Notes under the pieces: generated by a model
What the model was told of the DNA's origin: nothing
The model's input: the letters and a program-made list of their open reading frames with translations, nothing else
Databases searched by the model: none
DNA from: Bacteroidia bacterium
GTDB taxonomy: Bacteria; Bacteroidota; Bacteroidia; NS11-12g; UBA955
Direction: 5' to 3'
NCBI GenBank assembly: GCA_023228875.1
Contig: JALOAG010000001.1
Coordinates: 186,001 to 250,000, forward strand
DNA length: 64,000 nucleotides
Translations under genes and position numbers: made by a program
In this document: piece by piece, positions 53,403 through 61,890 of the stretch
Position numbering within the stretch: position 1 is the stretch's first letter
Layout of the letters: each line of letters starts with the position of its first letter

Positions 53403-54119
53403 TTATCTGATTCTACGAGTAGCAATGAATTCCGTGAATGATTCTTTGTATGAGTCTGAGATTGGAATCTTTGCTCCCTTAATCCAAACATGGGCTTTAT
53501 CGGAATGTTTAATTTTATCAACCGGAATAATATATGACCTATGTACTCTGATAAACTTATCTTTTGGCAGGGTGTCATACATTGACTTCATGGTCATTAA
53601 TGTAAGAATCGGGCTTGGATTATTGTCTGTATAAATTTTGATATAGTCCTTAAATCCTTGCAAATAGCTTATGTCAGAAATCTTGATTTGTACATTGTTG
53701 TACCCTGATTTGATAAACAGCATTTGTTCAGATTTAGGACTTTTCTTTAATTCAATTAAATCAAACCATTCTTTTGCTTTCAAAACTGCATTCAAAAAAT
53801 CATTATAATTAAAAGGCTTTAAGAGATAATCAAGGGCGTTTGATTTATAACTGTCCAATGCATATTTATCAAATGCGGTTGTGAAAACAATCCGAGTATC
53901 TGCTTTTACATTTTTTGAAAAATCCAATCCATATATATCAGGCATTTGAATGTCTAAGAAAAGTAAATCAATATTGTCAGAGTCTAATACCTTAAGCGCA
54001 TCCAAAGGATTCCCATAAGTCCCTACTAATTCCAGAAAAGGAGTTTTTTTAATATAACTTTCAATTAATTGTAGCGCCAATGGCTCATCATCAATAGCAA
54101 TGCATTTGATTATTTTCAT
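53403..54119 (-). CDS. LytTR-family response regulator
   Basis: 238 residues. Receiver domain with DDE (10-12) and phosphoacceptor D56 (LLFLDIQMP), then a LytTR DNA-binding domain (about 135-238: FIKSGYNNVQIKISDISYLQGFKDYIKIY...FIRVHRSYIIPVDKI). Its start overlaps the kinase stop by four bases. Together they form a LytS/LytR-type two-component system. Confidence 0.93.
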   Translation of the reverse strand: MKIIKCIAIDDEPLALQLIESYIKKTPFLELVGTYGNPLDALKVLDSDNIDLLFLDIQMPDIYGLDFSKNVKADTRIVFTTAFDKYALDSYKSNALDYLLKPFNYNDFLNAVLKAKEWFDLIELKKSPKSEQMLFIKSGYNNVQIKISDISYLQGFKDYIKIYTDNNPSPILTLMTMKSMYDTLPKDKFIRVHRSYIIPVDKIKHSDKAHVWIKGAKIPISDSYKESFTEFIATRRIR

Positions 54120-55072
54120 AGTTCAATTTTTAAAGTACTTGTATAATATTTGTCTGTTCTATTTTGGATAAATGAATGTGTTTTAGGATACATCAATCTC
54201 AATCTTGACATCAAGTTTTCGATGCCGACACCCGAACCGCTTCGATCACTATCTCCTTTTGGAAAATATGTATTCTGAACAATAAAGAGTAAGGTGTTAT
54301 TCTCAATCCTCATATCTATCAATATTTCACTGGGTGCATTAGAAGAAATACCATGTTTAAATGCATTTTCAACCAGAGGTATCATTAAAAATGGCTCCAC
54401 TTTGACACCATATGCATTTGATGGAAATTCAGCAGTTATCTTGACATTGTCGTTTGTTCTCAGTTTCATTAGTTTAATGAAGTTTTTCAAAAAATTAATT
54501 TCAGTTTCTAAGTCAATATAATCTGTTGAGGTTTGATAAAGCAAATAACGCATAAGTTTACCTAAAACATATACCATTTCTTTCGCTTTTTCGGGTGATA
54601 TGTCGATAAGTGAGTATATATTGTTGAGTGAGTTAAAGAAAAAATGAGGCTGAATTTGGTAGCGGAGTAGGGTTAGCTCTGTTTTGTAGTATTGATTTTC
54701 TTTTTCTTGTTTTTCTATCTCAGAAATGATAAAATATTGCGTTACTCGTATGGCTAAACTAAAGCCAAGAGAAATCAATAAAAGAAAGGCGAACTCACTG
54801 GTTATAATAGAGTCTGTGCTATATCCAATAAGCGCAAATCCACAAAACAATATGACATTTGAAAAAATAAAAGCCCCAAACTTTTTCTTGACCAGCAGAA
54901 ATCGAATGAGAAATACATAGTTAATGAGAAAATATACATAACAAATTAGGGTGTCAATGAGGTCAAAATCTCCAATCTGGGTAGTGATTAAAATCAAAAG
55001 CAGTACCCACATTATTGCGTAGAGTACTGCTTTAGTTCGTTTCTTTTTAATCTTCGAAGGAATGGGAGTCAT
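54116..55072 (-). CDS. LytS/YehU-type sensor histidine kinase
   Basis: 318 residues from ATG 55072. Four to six membrane helices (about 16-118) precede the His_kinase domain TLLRYQIQPHFFFNSLNNIYSLI with phospho-acceptor H143, and an HATPase domain with PLVENAFKHGI and GSGVGIENLMSRL. A minus-strand -7 element TACTTTTG (55079-55086) ends six bases before the ATG, again suggesting a leaderless message. Confidence 0.92.
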   Translation of the reverse strand: MTPIPSKIKKKRTKAVLYAIMWVLLLILITTQIGDFDLIDTLICYVYFLINYVFLIRFLLVKKKFGAFIFSNVILFCGFALIGYSTDSIITSEFAFLLLISLGFSLAIRVTQYFIISEIEKQEKENQYYKTELTLLRYQIQPHFFFNSLNNIYSLIDISPEKAKEMVYVLGKLMRYLLYQTSTDYIDLETEINFLKNFIKLMKLRTNDNVKITAEFPSNAYGVKVEPFLMIPLVENAFKHGISSNAPSEILIDMRIENNTLLFIVQNTYFPKGDSDRSGSGVGIENLMSRLRLMYPKTHSFIQNRTDKYYTSTLKIEL

Positions 55073-55094
55073 ACGAAACAAAAGTATGACTTTT

Positions 55095-55826
55095 TTAATC
55101 TTGGGTTGGTTCTTCTTCTGTTTTATTTATTTGGTTTCTGCGCTCACGAACCTTCGCAATCTTTTCTTTTCTCATTTTTTTGTATTGCTCATATTTCTCC
55201 GGACTTGCCATTACTTTTTCAATTCGTGTTTCAAAATTTTTCATAGTAGCCTTAAATCCGGCTTTATCAGCCTCATTTTTATTAGGATTTTGTTTGAATT
55301 GAGCACGTGCAATATTTCTTTCTGAAAAGATATTTCTTAACGAGTCTTGTTGAACAGAAGTTAAACTGATAGTTTCAGAGATTTTCTTTACTTGCTTTGT
55401 TGCTAGTTCAGAAGCATTCTCCGGTGATACAAAAGCACCTTTTTTGCCTTTTTTATCTCCTCTTTTATTTCTTCTTTCGGCTTTCTTTTCTGAAATTATT
55501 TTCTGGTACTTTTCATACTTTTTGTCATCATTCAAAATTGATTTAACCCTTTCATCCCTCTGTCTTTTTGCTTCAATCATGACTTTGTGATCTTCCTGTG
55601 TGACAGAGTCTTTCTCTTGAATAGCATGAACCATTGTAAAGAAATCCATAAATACAACCCTTAGTTCCTCCTTTTGCGACTCTGTTACCTCGATTGAGTC
55701 TGCAATTAGATTGACAGTCCTGGATGCTCTTGCCTCAGGATTCATTGTTTTTTTTGAGGGCTTTTGTTGGGCATTGCTTAAAGTTGTAAAAGCAAGTGCC
55801 ATAAGTACAAGCATTATTTTTTTCAT
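55095..55826 (-). CDS. Secreted Spy/CpxP-like charged helical protein
   Basis: 243 residues with a signal peptide (MKKIMLVLMALAFTTLSNAQ). The mature protein is highly charged and helical, with two LTxxQ-like stretches: EVTESQKEELRVVFMDFF and SLTSVQQDSLRNIFSERN, each followed by YEKYQK or YEQYKK. This resembles the periplasmic chaperones Spy and CpxP. It lies upstream of and on the same strand as the two-component pair (22 bases between coding ends), but a dedicated promoter for the kinase suggests separate transcription. Confidence 0.75.
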   Translation of the reverse strand: MKKIMLVLMALAFTTLSNAQQKPSKKTMNPEARASRTVNLIADSIEVTESQKEELRVVFMDFFTMVHAIQEKDSVTQEDHKVMIEAKRQRDERVKSILNDDKKYEKYQKIISEKKAERRNKRGDKKGKKGAFVSPENASELATKQVKKISETISLTSVQQDSLRNIFSERNIARAQFKQNPNKNEADKAGFKATMKNFETRIEKVMASPEKYEQYKKMRKEKIAKVRERRNQINKTEEEPTQD

Positions 55827-55925
55827 GGCTATAAAAATTAATTACAAAATAATCATTTCCAATTATTGTGCCATGAGTTATAAGCGACAATGCAGAGTAG
55901 CACTCAATATAATAAGCGAACAGAG

Positions 55926-56834
55926 TTAAAACTCTACCATCACTCTAAACTGTTGGAATCGAGCATCTATCATTTCTTGATTTAATTCAAGCAAGTTCTC
56001 GGTTCCAAATTTTTCAACACAAAAACTTGCCATTGCACTACCATACACCAACGCCTTTTTTAAAGTTTCAAAATCTGTTTTTCCTTGTCCGGCAATGTAT
56101 CCAATAAAGCCTCCTGCAAATGTATCACCTGCACCGGTGGGGTCAAATACTTGGTCTAACAGCAAGGCAGGAACATAAAAACTTTTATCTTCATGAAAGA
56201 GAATTGCTCCGTGTTCACCCTTTTTAATGATGAGATATCTGAGCCCAAGTTGCATAATTTTTTGGGCTGCTTTTTTTAATTGATATTCACCGCTAAGCTG
56301 TCGTGCTTCTTCATCATTGATAGAGAGTACATCCACTTTGGAAATAATTTTCAGAAGAGAATCCATTGCAATATCCATCCAAAAATTCATTGTGTCTAGT
56401 ACCACAAGTTTTGGTCTGTGAGTTAGTCTTTCCAATACTTTGAGTTGAATATCGGGACTTAAATTGCCCAACATCAAATACTCACAATCTTGATAAGAAT
56501 CAGGAATGATTGGGTCAAAATCACCCAATACATTTAACTCTGTTATTAAAGTGTCTCTGGAATTCAAATCATAATTATACTTACCTGACCAAAAGAATGA
56601 TTTTTCTTCTTTTTTTATTTGCAATCCAGTTATATCAACTCCCTTAGATTGAATACTATTTATGTACTCTTGAGGAAAATCTCCTCCCACTACTGCAACA
56701 AGGTTAACAGGTTTAACAAAATATGAAGCGGACAGTGAAATGTAAGAAGCCGCGCCACCGATTATTTTATCGGTTTTGCCAAACGGAGTTTCAATAGCAT
56801 CAAAGGCTACAGAACCAATAACAAGTAAACTCAT
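55926..56834 (-). CDS. PfkB-family sugar/nucleoside kinase
   Basis: 302 residues. The substrate-side motif IIGGAASYISLSASYF (25-40) and the C-terminal PfkB signature DPTGAGDTFAGGF (231-243), with catalytic D237 and anion-hole GAGD. It resembles the ribokinase/adenosine-kinase branch; the substrate is not clear. Confidence 0.9.
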   Translation of the reverse strand: MSLLVIGSVAFDAIETPFGKTDKIIGGAASYISLSASYFVKPVNLVAVVGGDFPQEYINSIQSKGVDITGLQIKKEEKSFFWSGKYNYDLNSRDTLITELNVLGDFDPIIPDSYQDCEYLMLGNLSPDIQLKVLERLTHRPKLVVLDTMNFWMDIAMDSLLKIISKVDVLSINDEEARQLSGEYQLKKAAQKIMQLGLRYLIIKKGEHGAILFHEDKSFYVPALLLDQVFDPTGAGDTFAGGFIGYIAGQGKTDFETLKKALVYGSAMASFCVEKFGTENLLELNQEMIDARFQQFRVMVEF

Positions 56835-56951
56835 AAGGACATTTTAATTGTCGGCAAATATGCCACAAAAATTCGCATCATAATTTTCAAATTTTGATTT
56901 GTTGATTTGATTAATAAAATTTAATATTGCAGCCCCGTTCACGGAAAATAT

Positions 56952-57025
56952 TCCTCAGTAGCTCAGCTGGTTAGAGCACATGACTGTTAATCATGGGGTC
57001 GCTGGTTCAAGCCCAGCCTGGGGAG
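56952..57025 (+). tRNA. tRNA-Asn (GTT)
   Basis: Cloverleaf of 74 nt. Acceptor stem TCCTCAG with CTGGGGA (56952-56958 with 57018-57024), D-arm GCTC/GAGC, anticodon stem CATGA/TCATG around loop CTGTTAA with anticodon GTT (56986-56988), T stem GCTGG/CCAGC, discriminator G57025. CCA is not encoded. Confidence 0.95.
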
Positions 57026-57034
57026 CATTGATAG

Positions 57035-57066
57035 AAAAGCCTTTGCAGAAATGTGAAGGCTTTTTT
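57035..57066 (+). terminator. Terminator downstream of tRNA-Asn
   Basis: AAAAGCCTT (57035-57043) pairs with AAGGCTTTT (57056-57064), followed by further T residues. Confidence 0.8.
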
Positions 57067-57171
57067 GTTTCTAATTCGGACAAAAGTCGGACAACAATAT
57101 TGGTAAAGTTGGAACAAAAACTATTGTTCAGGGTGAGAATATCACCAAAAAATAAAAGGTAAGATTTGATT

Positions 57172-58851
57172 CTAAAATGAAGTTACAAGGGTAAATCTGA
57201 CACCACTAAATGCAGGTTCTACGCGGCATATTCCTCCTGTACAATTTACTCCTTCTACTTGTTTGATATATGCTAAAGTGAACTGCGTTGCTCCCATAGT
57301 ATAGGCAGCAAAGGCTGTGTAGTAGTGTATTATTTCATTGGATACTGATGACCCGGGCTGTCTATGTGGTTTCACATTCACCATGTCGCCCGCTGCAAAA
57401 GACCACTTGGAGGAAAGATTCCATTCTAATATTGCATTCACAAAACTTCCTAAGTCTTGTTTGGTGTCAAGGTATTGACATTCTAAACGCAATGATTTGG
57501 TGCGAGTGTACTTCCATGTAAGTTCACCAAATGGTGTCAAAGCATGTACATTTGGATATCCGGGTTTAACTTCATAACGATTTTGGTTGTAAAAAATGCT
57601 TTGAATTCCTCCCTTAAACATCCATTGCCTTCCACTGGCAGATACTTTAAACTTGTGTTGTAATTCTATGTAAATTTCTTCAAACAGCTTTTCAGGTTTT
57701 CCATTAAGCCCATTCGCTGCCAAACTCTCCACATGTGAAACGTTTAGCAAGATAGAAGTACCTCTCTTGGGAGTAAAAATAAAATCTGCTTGGTATGCCT
57801 GTTCTCCGAGTTGTTGTGTTACAGCATTGTATCGCGCCAAGAGTCTGTATGCATTCTGTCTTGTAATAGAAGGCAGATATGAAATTTGACCATTTAACAA
57901 TGTTTCAAAAGGTGAGGTGCGCATACTAAAATTTTCTATCTTTTTATATTGTGCATTGACACCAAACGACATCTGTTTTTTCTTTCCGAATCTCCCTTTT
58001 GAATAAGATGCAGAAGTAAAAATAATATTTCCGGGTGCTGAAAATAACTTGCTTCCGTCCTCGTTTGCAATCGGCTCTTGTGTTTTATAATTGTACTCTC
58101 CATACAATGACAAACCTTTCCAGCTAAATGTGCCATAACCATTAAACCCGAAAACATTATAAAATGCATTAAAACGCTGACTGTCCGGATATGATAATAT
58201 TTCGGATTTTACCCTTTCAAAAGTGTTGTTGTCCAACACTCTATTAATTACAGAAGCACCCAAATCAAGTGTCATTGATTCTTTGAGCGGAATTCTGTAT
58301 TCCATATTATAGCCACTGATAATTTGAGGTGCAACACCAAATCTGTCACTTGTGAAAATATTACCTTTTTGTTGCCCCGAAAACCCAGTCAATCTTAGAT
58401 TTTTAATGGGATTTGCTCTCACTCTTACACCTTGAATAGCATAATCAATCCCAATATTTCTGTCTTCATAAGCTCTAAAAAGCATACCACTAGCAAATTG
58501 TTCGTAAAAATATCCCGCAGTAATGTTAAGCCAATTGATGTCTTTAGATACTTGCCAAAATCCAAGTCCTTGTTTGCTGTATGTAGATTGAGGATTAAAT
58601 AATGGGGAATTGTGAAAGCCGTCAAAACGAGCAGAAAAATTAAACCCTTTGTACTCATAATTCAGATACAACCAAGCATCAATGCTCGAAAGTTGGTTTT
58701 TATAAACTTCCGTATTGGCACCTATTTTATCGTCTTTCTGATAGAAATTAACATTGGTCTGAAAATTTCCTGAAAAATTCCCGCTTTCTTGCGCCAATGT
58801 GAATAGGGGTGCGGATAAAATTATACTAAGTATAAATATTCTTCCTCTCAT
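57172..58851 (-). CDS. DUF6029-like outer-membrane protein
   Basis: 559 residues from ATG 58851, chosen because it begins a signal peptide (MRGRIFILSIILSAPLFTLAQ); the longer frame upstream overlaps pyrF. The remainder alternates beta-strands with aromatic ends (FNFSARFDGFHN, NLRLTGFSGQQKG, SLYGEYNYKTQEP) and ends in a C-terminal Phe (FTLVTSF), as in a barrel protein. It matches the general pattern of DUF6029 proteins of Bacteroidota. Function unknown. Confidence 0.75.
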   Translation of the reverse strand: MRGRIFILSIILSAPLFTLAQESGNFSGNFQTNVNFYQKDDKIGANTEVYKNQLSSIDAWLYLNYEYKGFNFSARFDGFHNSPLFNPQSTYSKQGLGFWQVSKDINWLNITAGYFYEQFASGMLFRAYEDRNIGIDYAIQGVRVRANPIKNLRLTGFSGQQKGNIFTSDRFGVAPQIISGYNMEYRIPLKESMTLDLGASVINRVLDNNTFERVKSEILSYPDSQRFNAFYNVFGFNGYGTFSWKGLSLYGEYNYKTQEPIANEDGSKLFSAPGNIIFTSASYSKGRFGKKKQMSFGVNAQYKKIENFSMRTSPFETLLNGQISYLPSITRQNAYRLLARYNAVTQQLGEQAYQADFIFTPKRGTSILLNVSHVESLAANGLNGKPEKLFEEIYIELQHKFKVSASGRQWMFKGGIQSIFYNQNRYEVKPGYPNVHALTPFGELTWKYTRTKSLRLECQYLDTKQDLGSFVNAILEWNLSSKWSFAAGDMVNVKPHRQPGSSVSNEIIHYYTAFAAYTMGATQFTLAYIKQVEGVNCTGGICRVEPAFSGVRFTLVTSF

Positions 58852-58914
58852 TTTGATTTCTTTTGCAATGCCTTTTCTAAACAGAGGCAAAAGTAATTTA
58901 AAAACTAACGAAAA

Positions 58915-59730
58915 TTGACCAGACAAGAACTCTTCAACGAAATTTGCACAAAGAAGTCATTCCTGTGTACAGGCATAGACCCTGAAATCGACAAGCTCCC
59001 TCTTCACTTACCCAGAACAACAGACTCAATTTTAGAGTTCAATCAAGAAATCATTAAATACACGCAGCAATATTCTGTTGCATACAAACTAAACACCGCT
59101 TTTTTTGAGCAGTATGGCAAACAAGGATGGGAGGTTTTAGAAGAAACAAGGAAAGTTATTCCAAAACGTATTTTTACCATTGCCGATGCTAAAAGAGGCG
59201 ATATTGGCAACACTTCCGCTATGTATGCAAAAGCTTTTTTTGAAACACTTAACTTTGATGCTATTACTGTGTCACCTTATATGGGAGAAGACAGTCTTAG
59301 ACCTTTTTTAGAGTTTAAAAACAAATGGGTAATTGTTCTTGCGCTTACCTCTAATTCTGGAGCAAAAGATTTTCAATATTTTGCAAATAATGGTTTGCGA
59401 TTATTTGAGAAAGTTCTTGATACTGTGAGCAAATGGGGTAATGAAGACAACCTTATGTTTGTTACCGGGGCAACCAAAACGGAGGAATTTGAACAAATCA
59501 GAAAAATTGTGCCTGAGAACTTTCTTTTAGTACCGGGCATAGGTGCTCAAGGTGGTAGCCTAAGTCAAGTGGCTCAAAAGGGTATTAATCAACAGTTGGG
59601 CTTGCTTGTAAACTCTTCAAGGGGAATTATATATGCCGGAAACGAGGAAGATTATGCAGAAAAGGCAGAAAGAGCTGCAAAATTTTTGCAAAACCAAATG
59701 GAGCCTTGGGTGGATGCTGTCTGTGATTGA
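58915..59730 (+). CDS. pyrF: Orotidine 5'-phosphate decarboxylase
   Basis: 271 residues, the longer subfamily. Start is a TTG at 58915; no ATG is near and the N-terminus TRQELFNEI...SFLCTGIDPEIDKLP is complete. Catalytic DAKRGDIGNT (91-100; D91, K93, D96) and phosphate-binding LVPGIGAQGG near the C-terminus are intact. Last step of UMP synthesis. Confidence 0.95.
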   Translation: MTRQELFNEICTKKSFLCTGIDPEIDKLPLHLPRTTDSILEFNQEIIKYTQQYSVAYKLNTAFFEQYGKQGWEVLEETRKVIPKRIFTIADAKRGDIGNTSAMYAKAFFETLNFDAITVSPYMGEDSLRPFLEFKNKWVIVLALTSNSGAKDFQYFANNGLRLFEKVLDTVSKWGNEDNLMFVTGATKTEEFEQIRKIVPENFLLVPGIGAQGGSLSQVAQKGINQQLGLLVNSSRGIIYAGNEEDYAEKAERAAKFLQNQMEPWVDAVCD

Positions 59731-59733
59731 CGG

Positions 59734-61797
59734 TTATCTCATTCTCACATTGTAGATTACAAATCCGGGTCTGATATCTTGTGGTGCAGCTTGCGGATTA
59801 TAGTAGAACTTCGCTGTATTTGTGCCATTTTTAAGATTTTGTGCAGGAATTTCTACCATTGTATATTCTTTGCCCCAGCCTCTGCTATTTTCCGGTTTAG
59901 GAATAGGAAACATTTGCCCGCCATTTATCTGTACAACCGCTTCACCTGAAACATCAATCCCTTCTTCATCAAAAATAAAACTGACTTTATCTTGACCCAT
60001 AAGGTTTATGTTAAAACTTAAATCATCCGATTCGGTCCTACCCAAGATTTTTCCCAACTCAACCAGTATCGGAGTTTCTTCTGTTTTAGGTTTGGAATTA
60101 TCCCAGCTAAATACTTGTACACTCCCATCCATACTTGCACCAAAATGATAATCAAGATGTTCAATAGCATATTGTCTAGCACGTGGATCGGTCATTACAT
60201 TGTAAAAATAGTAATCAGCCAACAGCCATCCGCGCGGATTGTTTTTAATGGTGGCAATAAATTCGTCTGTTGTATATCCGCTCACCTTTTTGCCATCCGG
60301 TTGATTTTGAACATACTTCTTTTGTATGCCATCATATATCATTTGCCTAAACCATCCTAATTTTGCTGTATCAATCCCCATATAAAGTCTTATAGAATTG
60401 GGAACTGTAGATAACACAACATCACCGGGTGCCATATTCTGTTTAACGTATGCAATTGGGTCTTTCCAATTTGTGTAATACCATTCAGATATTTGCCTAT
60501 CTACAATTTGACCGTGATTTGTGTTGTTTAAAAACGCTTTGATATTTTTGGGATTTAATAGAAATATGCCTAAAGCCAGCACTGCCATAAATGCAAAAGA
60601 AGTTTGAGGAAAATTAGGTTTCTTTAGTAAGCTAATAAATACTTTGTCAATGATCCACCATATACCGTAAGCAGCCGCAATAAAATAAAAAGGTATTATG
60701 AAATACAAATATCGGCTCACCGCAGGCTCTCTGAAAACAAAGGAGAATAAAATGAATAGGAATACAAAATGTGCTGTTAGGTATAGCGCAGAACGTTTGT
60801 TCTTAATGAACGCAACTACAAAACCGATGCTAGCCAATATATAGAGATAATTTCCATCTGTCTTTAACACATTCATATATAAGTCGTAAGACAAATAAGG
60901 GTCTGACTTCCATAATGACAAAATTCTAGTTAAATCAGGAACAACCCCATTGACGATATTGGGTGGCAGTAGCACTCCAAGAAACTTCTTTGCCATAGCA
61001 TTGCCAGCTCCGGTAAATAAAAAGCCAAAGGACAAGAAAAGTGGAACAAAAACTAAATACTTGTTCAATATTTTTTTATCTCCCGTAAAGAGATTTCCTA
61101 TCCACACAACGGCCCCATAAAATGACCATCCAAAAACAATAAATACAGTAAGTTGATGATTGAGCAGAGAGCATACGAATGATATAAGTAATAATAACAA
61201 GGTTTTTATGTCCAATTGAATACCTGATACAATCTTGAAATCATTTTTTATAGAAATATTTCCTTCAAAAATCTTCAATAAAAGCCAATGCATCCAAAGA
61301 TAAAAAGGCAAGAAAGTAGCATAGTTTCTCACAGTTCTGCCCCAATAAATGGCATATAGGGAAACTGCAAACAAGAAAATTGCAGTGAAAGCAATCCTAC
61401 TGTCAAACAGTTTCTTAGCTACAAAATACATTGGTATCAATGAAGAAGCAGCAAACAATGCCATTGCAACACGGGCACTTGTTTCATTCACCCCAAAAAT
61501 GCCCATTGCTACAACTTCAACTAATGTGGTGAAAATGCCATTGAAACCGTCAATATTATGCAATCCTTTTCCTCTCAAAAAATCAGCAGCAGGCAAAACA
61601 TGTAAATATTCATCAAACCAAAATGAGACCCTGCCTGCACCCCATACCCTGAGTATGAGAGCCAAGAGAGTGAATGTGCCTAAAAACCACCAAGTACGAG
61701 TTTCTACGCTTGCCCAAAAAGATATTGTTTTTTTTGGCGGAACTGGAGTGAATTTCTTGTCCTGAACTTTATGTTTAATGGGGTGTTGTTTTGCCAT
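59734..61797 (-). CDS. GT39/ArnT-like polytopic glycosyltransferase
   Basis: 687 residues with about 11-12 transmembrane helices in the first 430 residues and a soluble C-terminal part. The first periplasmic loop has VSFWFDEYLHVLPAADFL, the Asp-Glu motif of GT-C enzymes, and NETSARVAMALFAASSLIPMYF follows as in ArnT/PMT-like proteins. Uses a polyprenyl-phosphate-linked sugar donor by family knowledge; acceptor unknown. It starts with a charged cytoplasmic segment. Confidence 0.85.
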   Translation of the reverse strand: MAKQHPIKHKVQDKKFTPVPPKKTISFWASVETRTWWFLGTFTLLALILRVWGAGRVSFWFDEYLHVLPAADFLRGKGLHNIDGFNGIFTTLVEVVAMGIFGVNETSARVAMALFAASSLIPMYFVAKKLFDSRIAFTAIFLFAVSLYAIYWGRTVRNYATFLPFYLWMHWLLLKIFEGNISIKNDFKIVSGIQLDIKTLLLLLISFVCSLLNHQLTVFIVFGWSFYGAVVWIGNLFTGDKKILNKYLVFVPLFLSFGFLFTGAGNAMAKKFLGVLLPPNIVNGVVPDLTRILSLWKSDPYLSYDLYMNVLKTDGNYLYILASIGFVVAFIKNKRSALYLTAHFVFLFILFSFVFREPAVSRYLYFIIPFYFIAAAYGIWWIIDKVFISLLKKPNFPQTSFAFMAVLALGIFLLNPKNIKAFLNNTNHGQIVDRQISEWYYTNWKDPIAYVKQNMAPGDVVLSTVPNSIRLYMGIDTAKLGWFRQMIYDGIQKKYVQNQPDGKKVSGYTTDEFIATIKNNPRGWLLADYYFYNVMTDPRARQYAIEHLDYHFGASMDGSVQVFSWDNSKPKTEETPILVELGKILGRTESDDLSFNINLMGQDKVSFIFDEEGIDVSGEAVVQINGGQMFPIPKPENSRGWGKEYTMVEIPAQNLKNGTNTAKFYYNPQAAPQDIRPGFVIYNVRMR

Positions 61798-61890
61798 ATT
61801 GCATCATTACAGTGTGGTTTCAAATATGAGGAAATTTAATGAAACACTAACAGCACAATTAATGAGATGCAATTGTTGATTTGAATAATG

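Noticed and set aside
56980..57162. Open frame of 60 codons starting in tRNA-Asn
   Set aside because: It starts within the tRNA gene and reads through its terminator.
56952..57171. tRNA-Asn as an integration site, with the spaced repeat TCGGACAA-AAG-TCGGACAA downstream
   Set aside because: No integrase, no duplicated tRNA 3' end and no foreign genes next to it. Treated as ordinary sequence.
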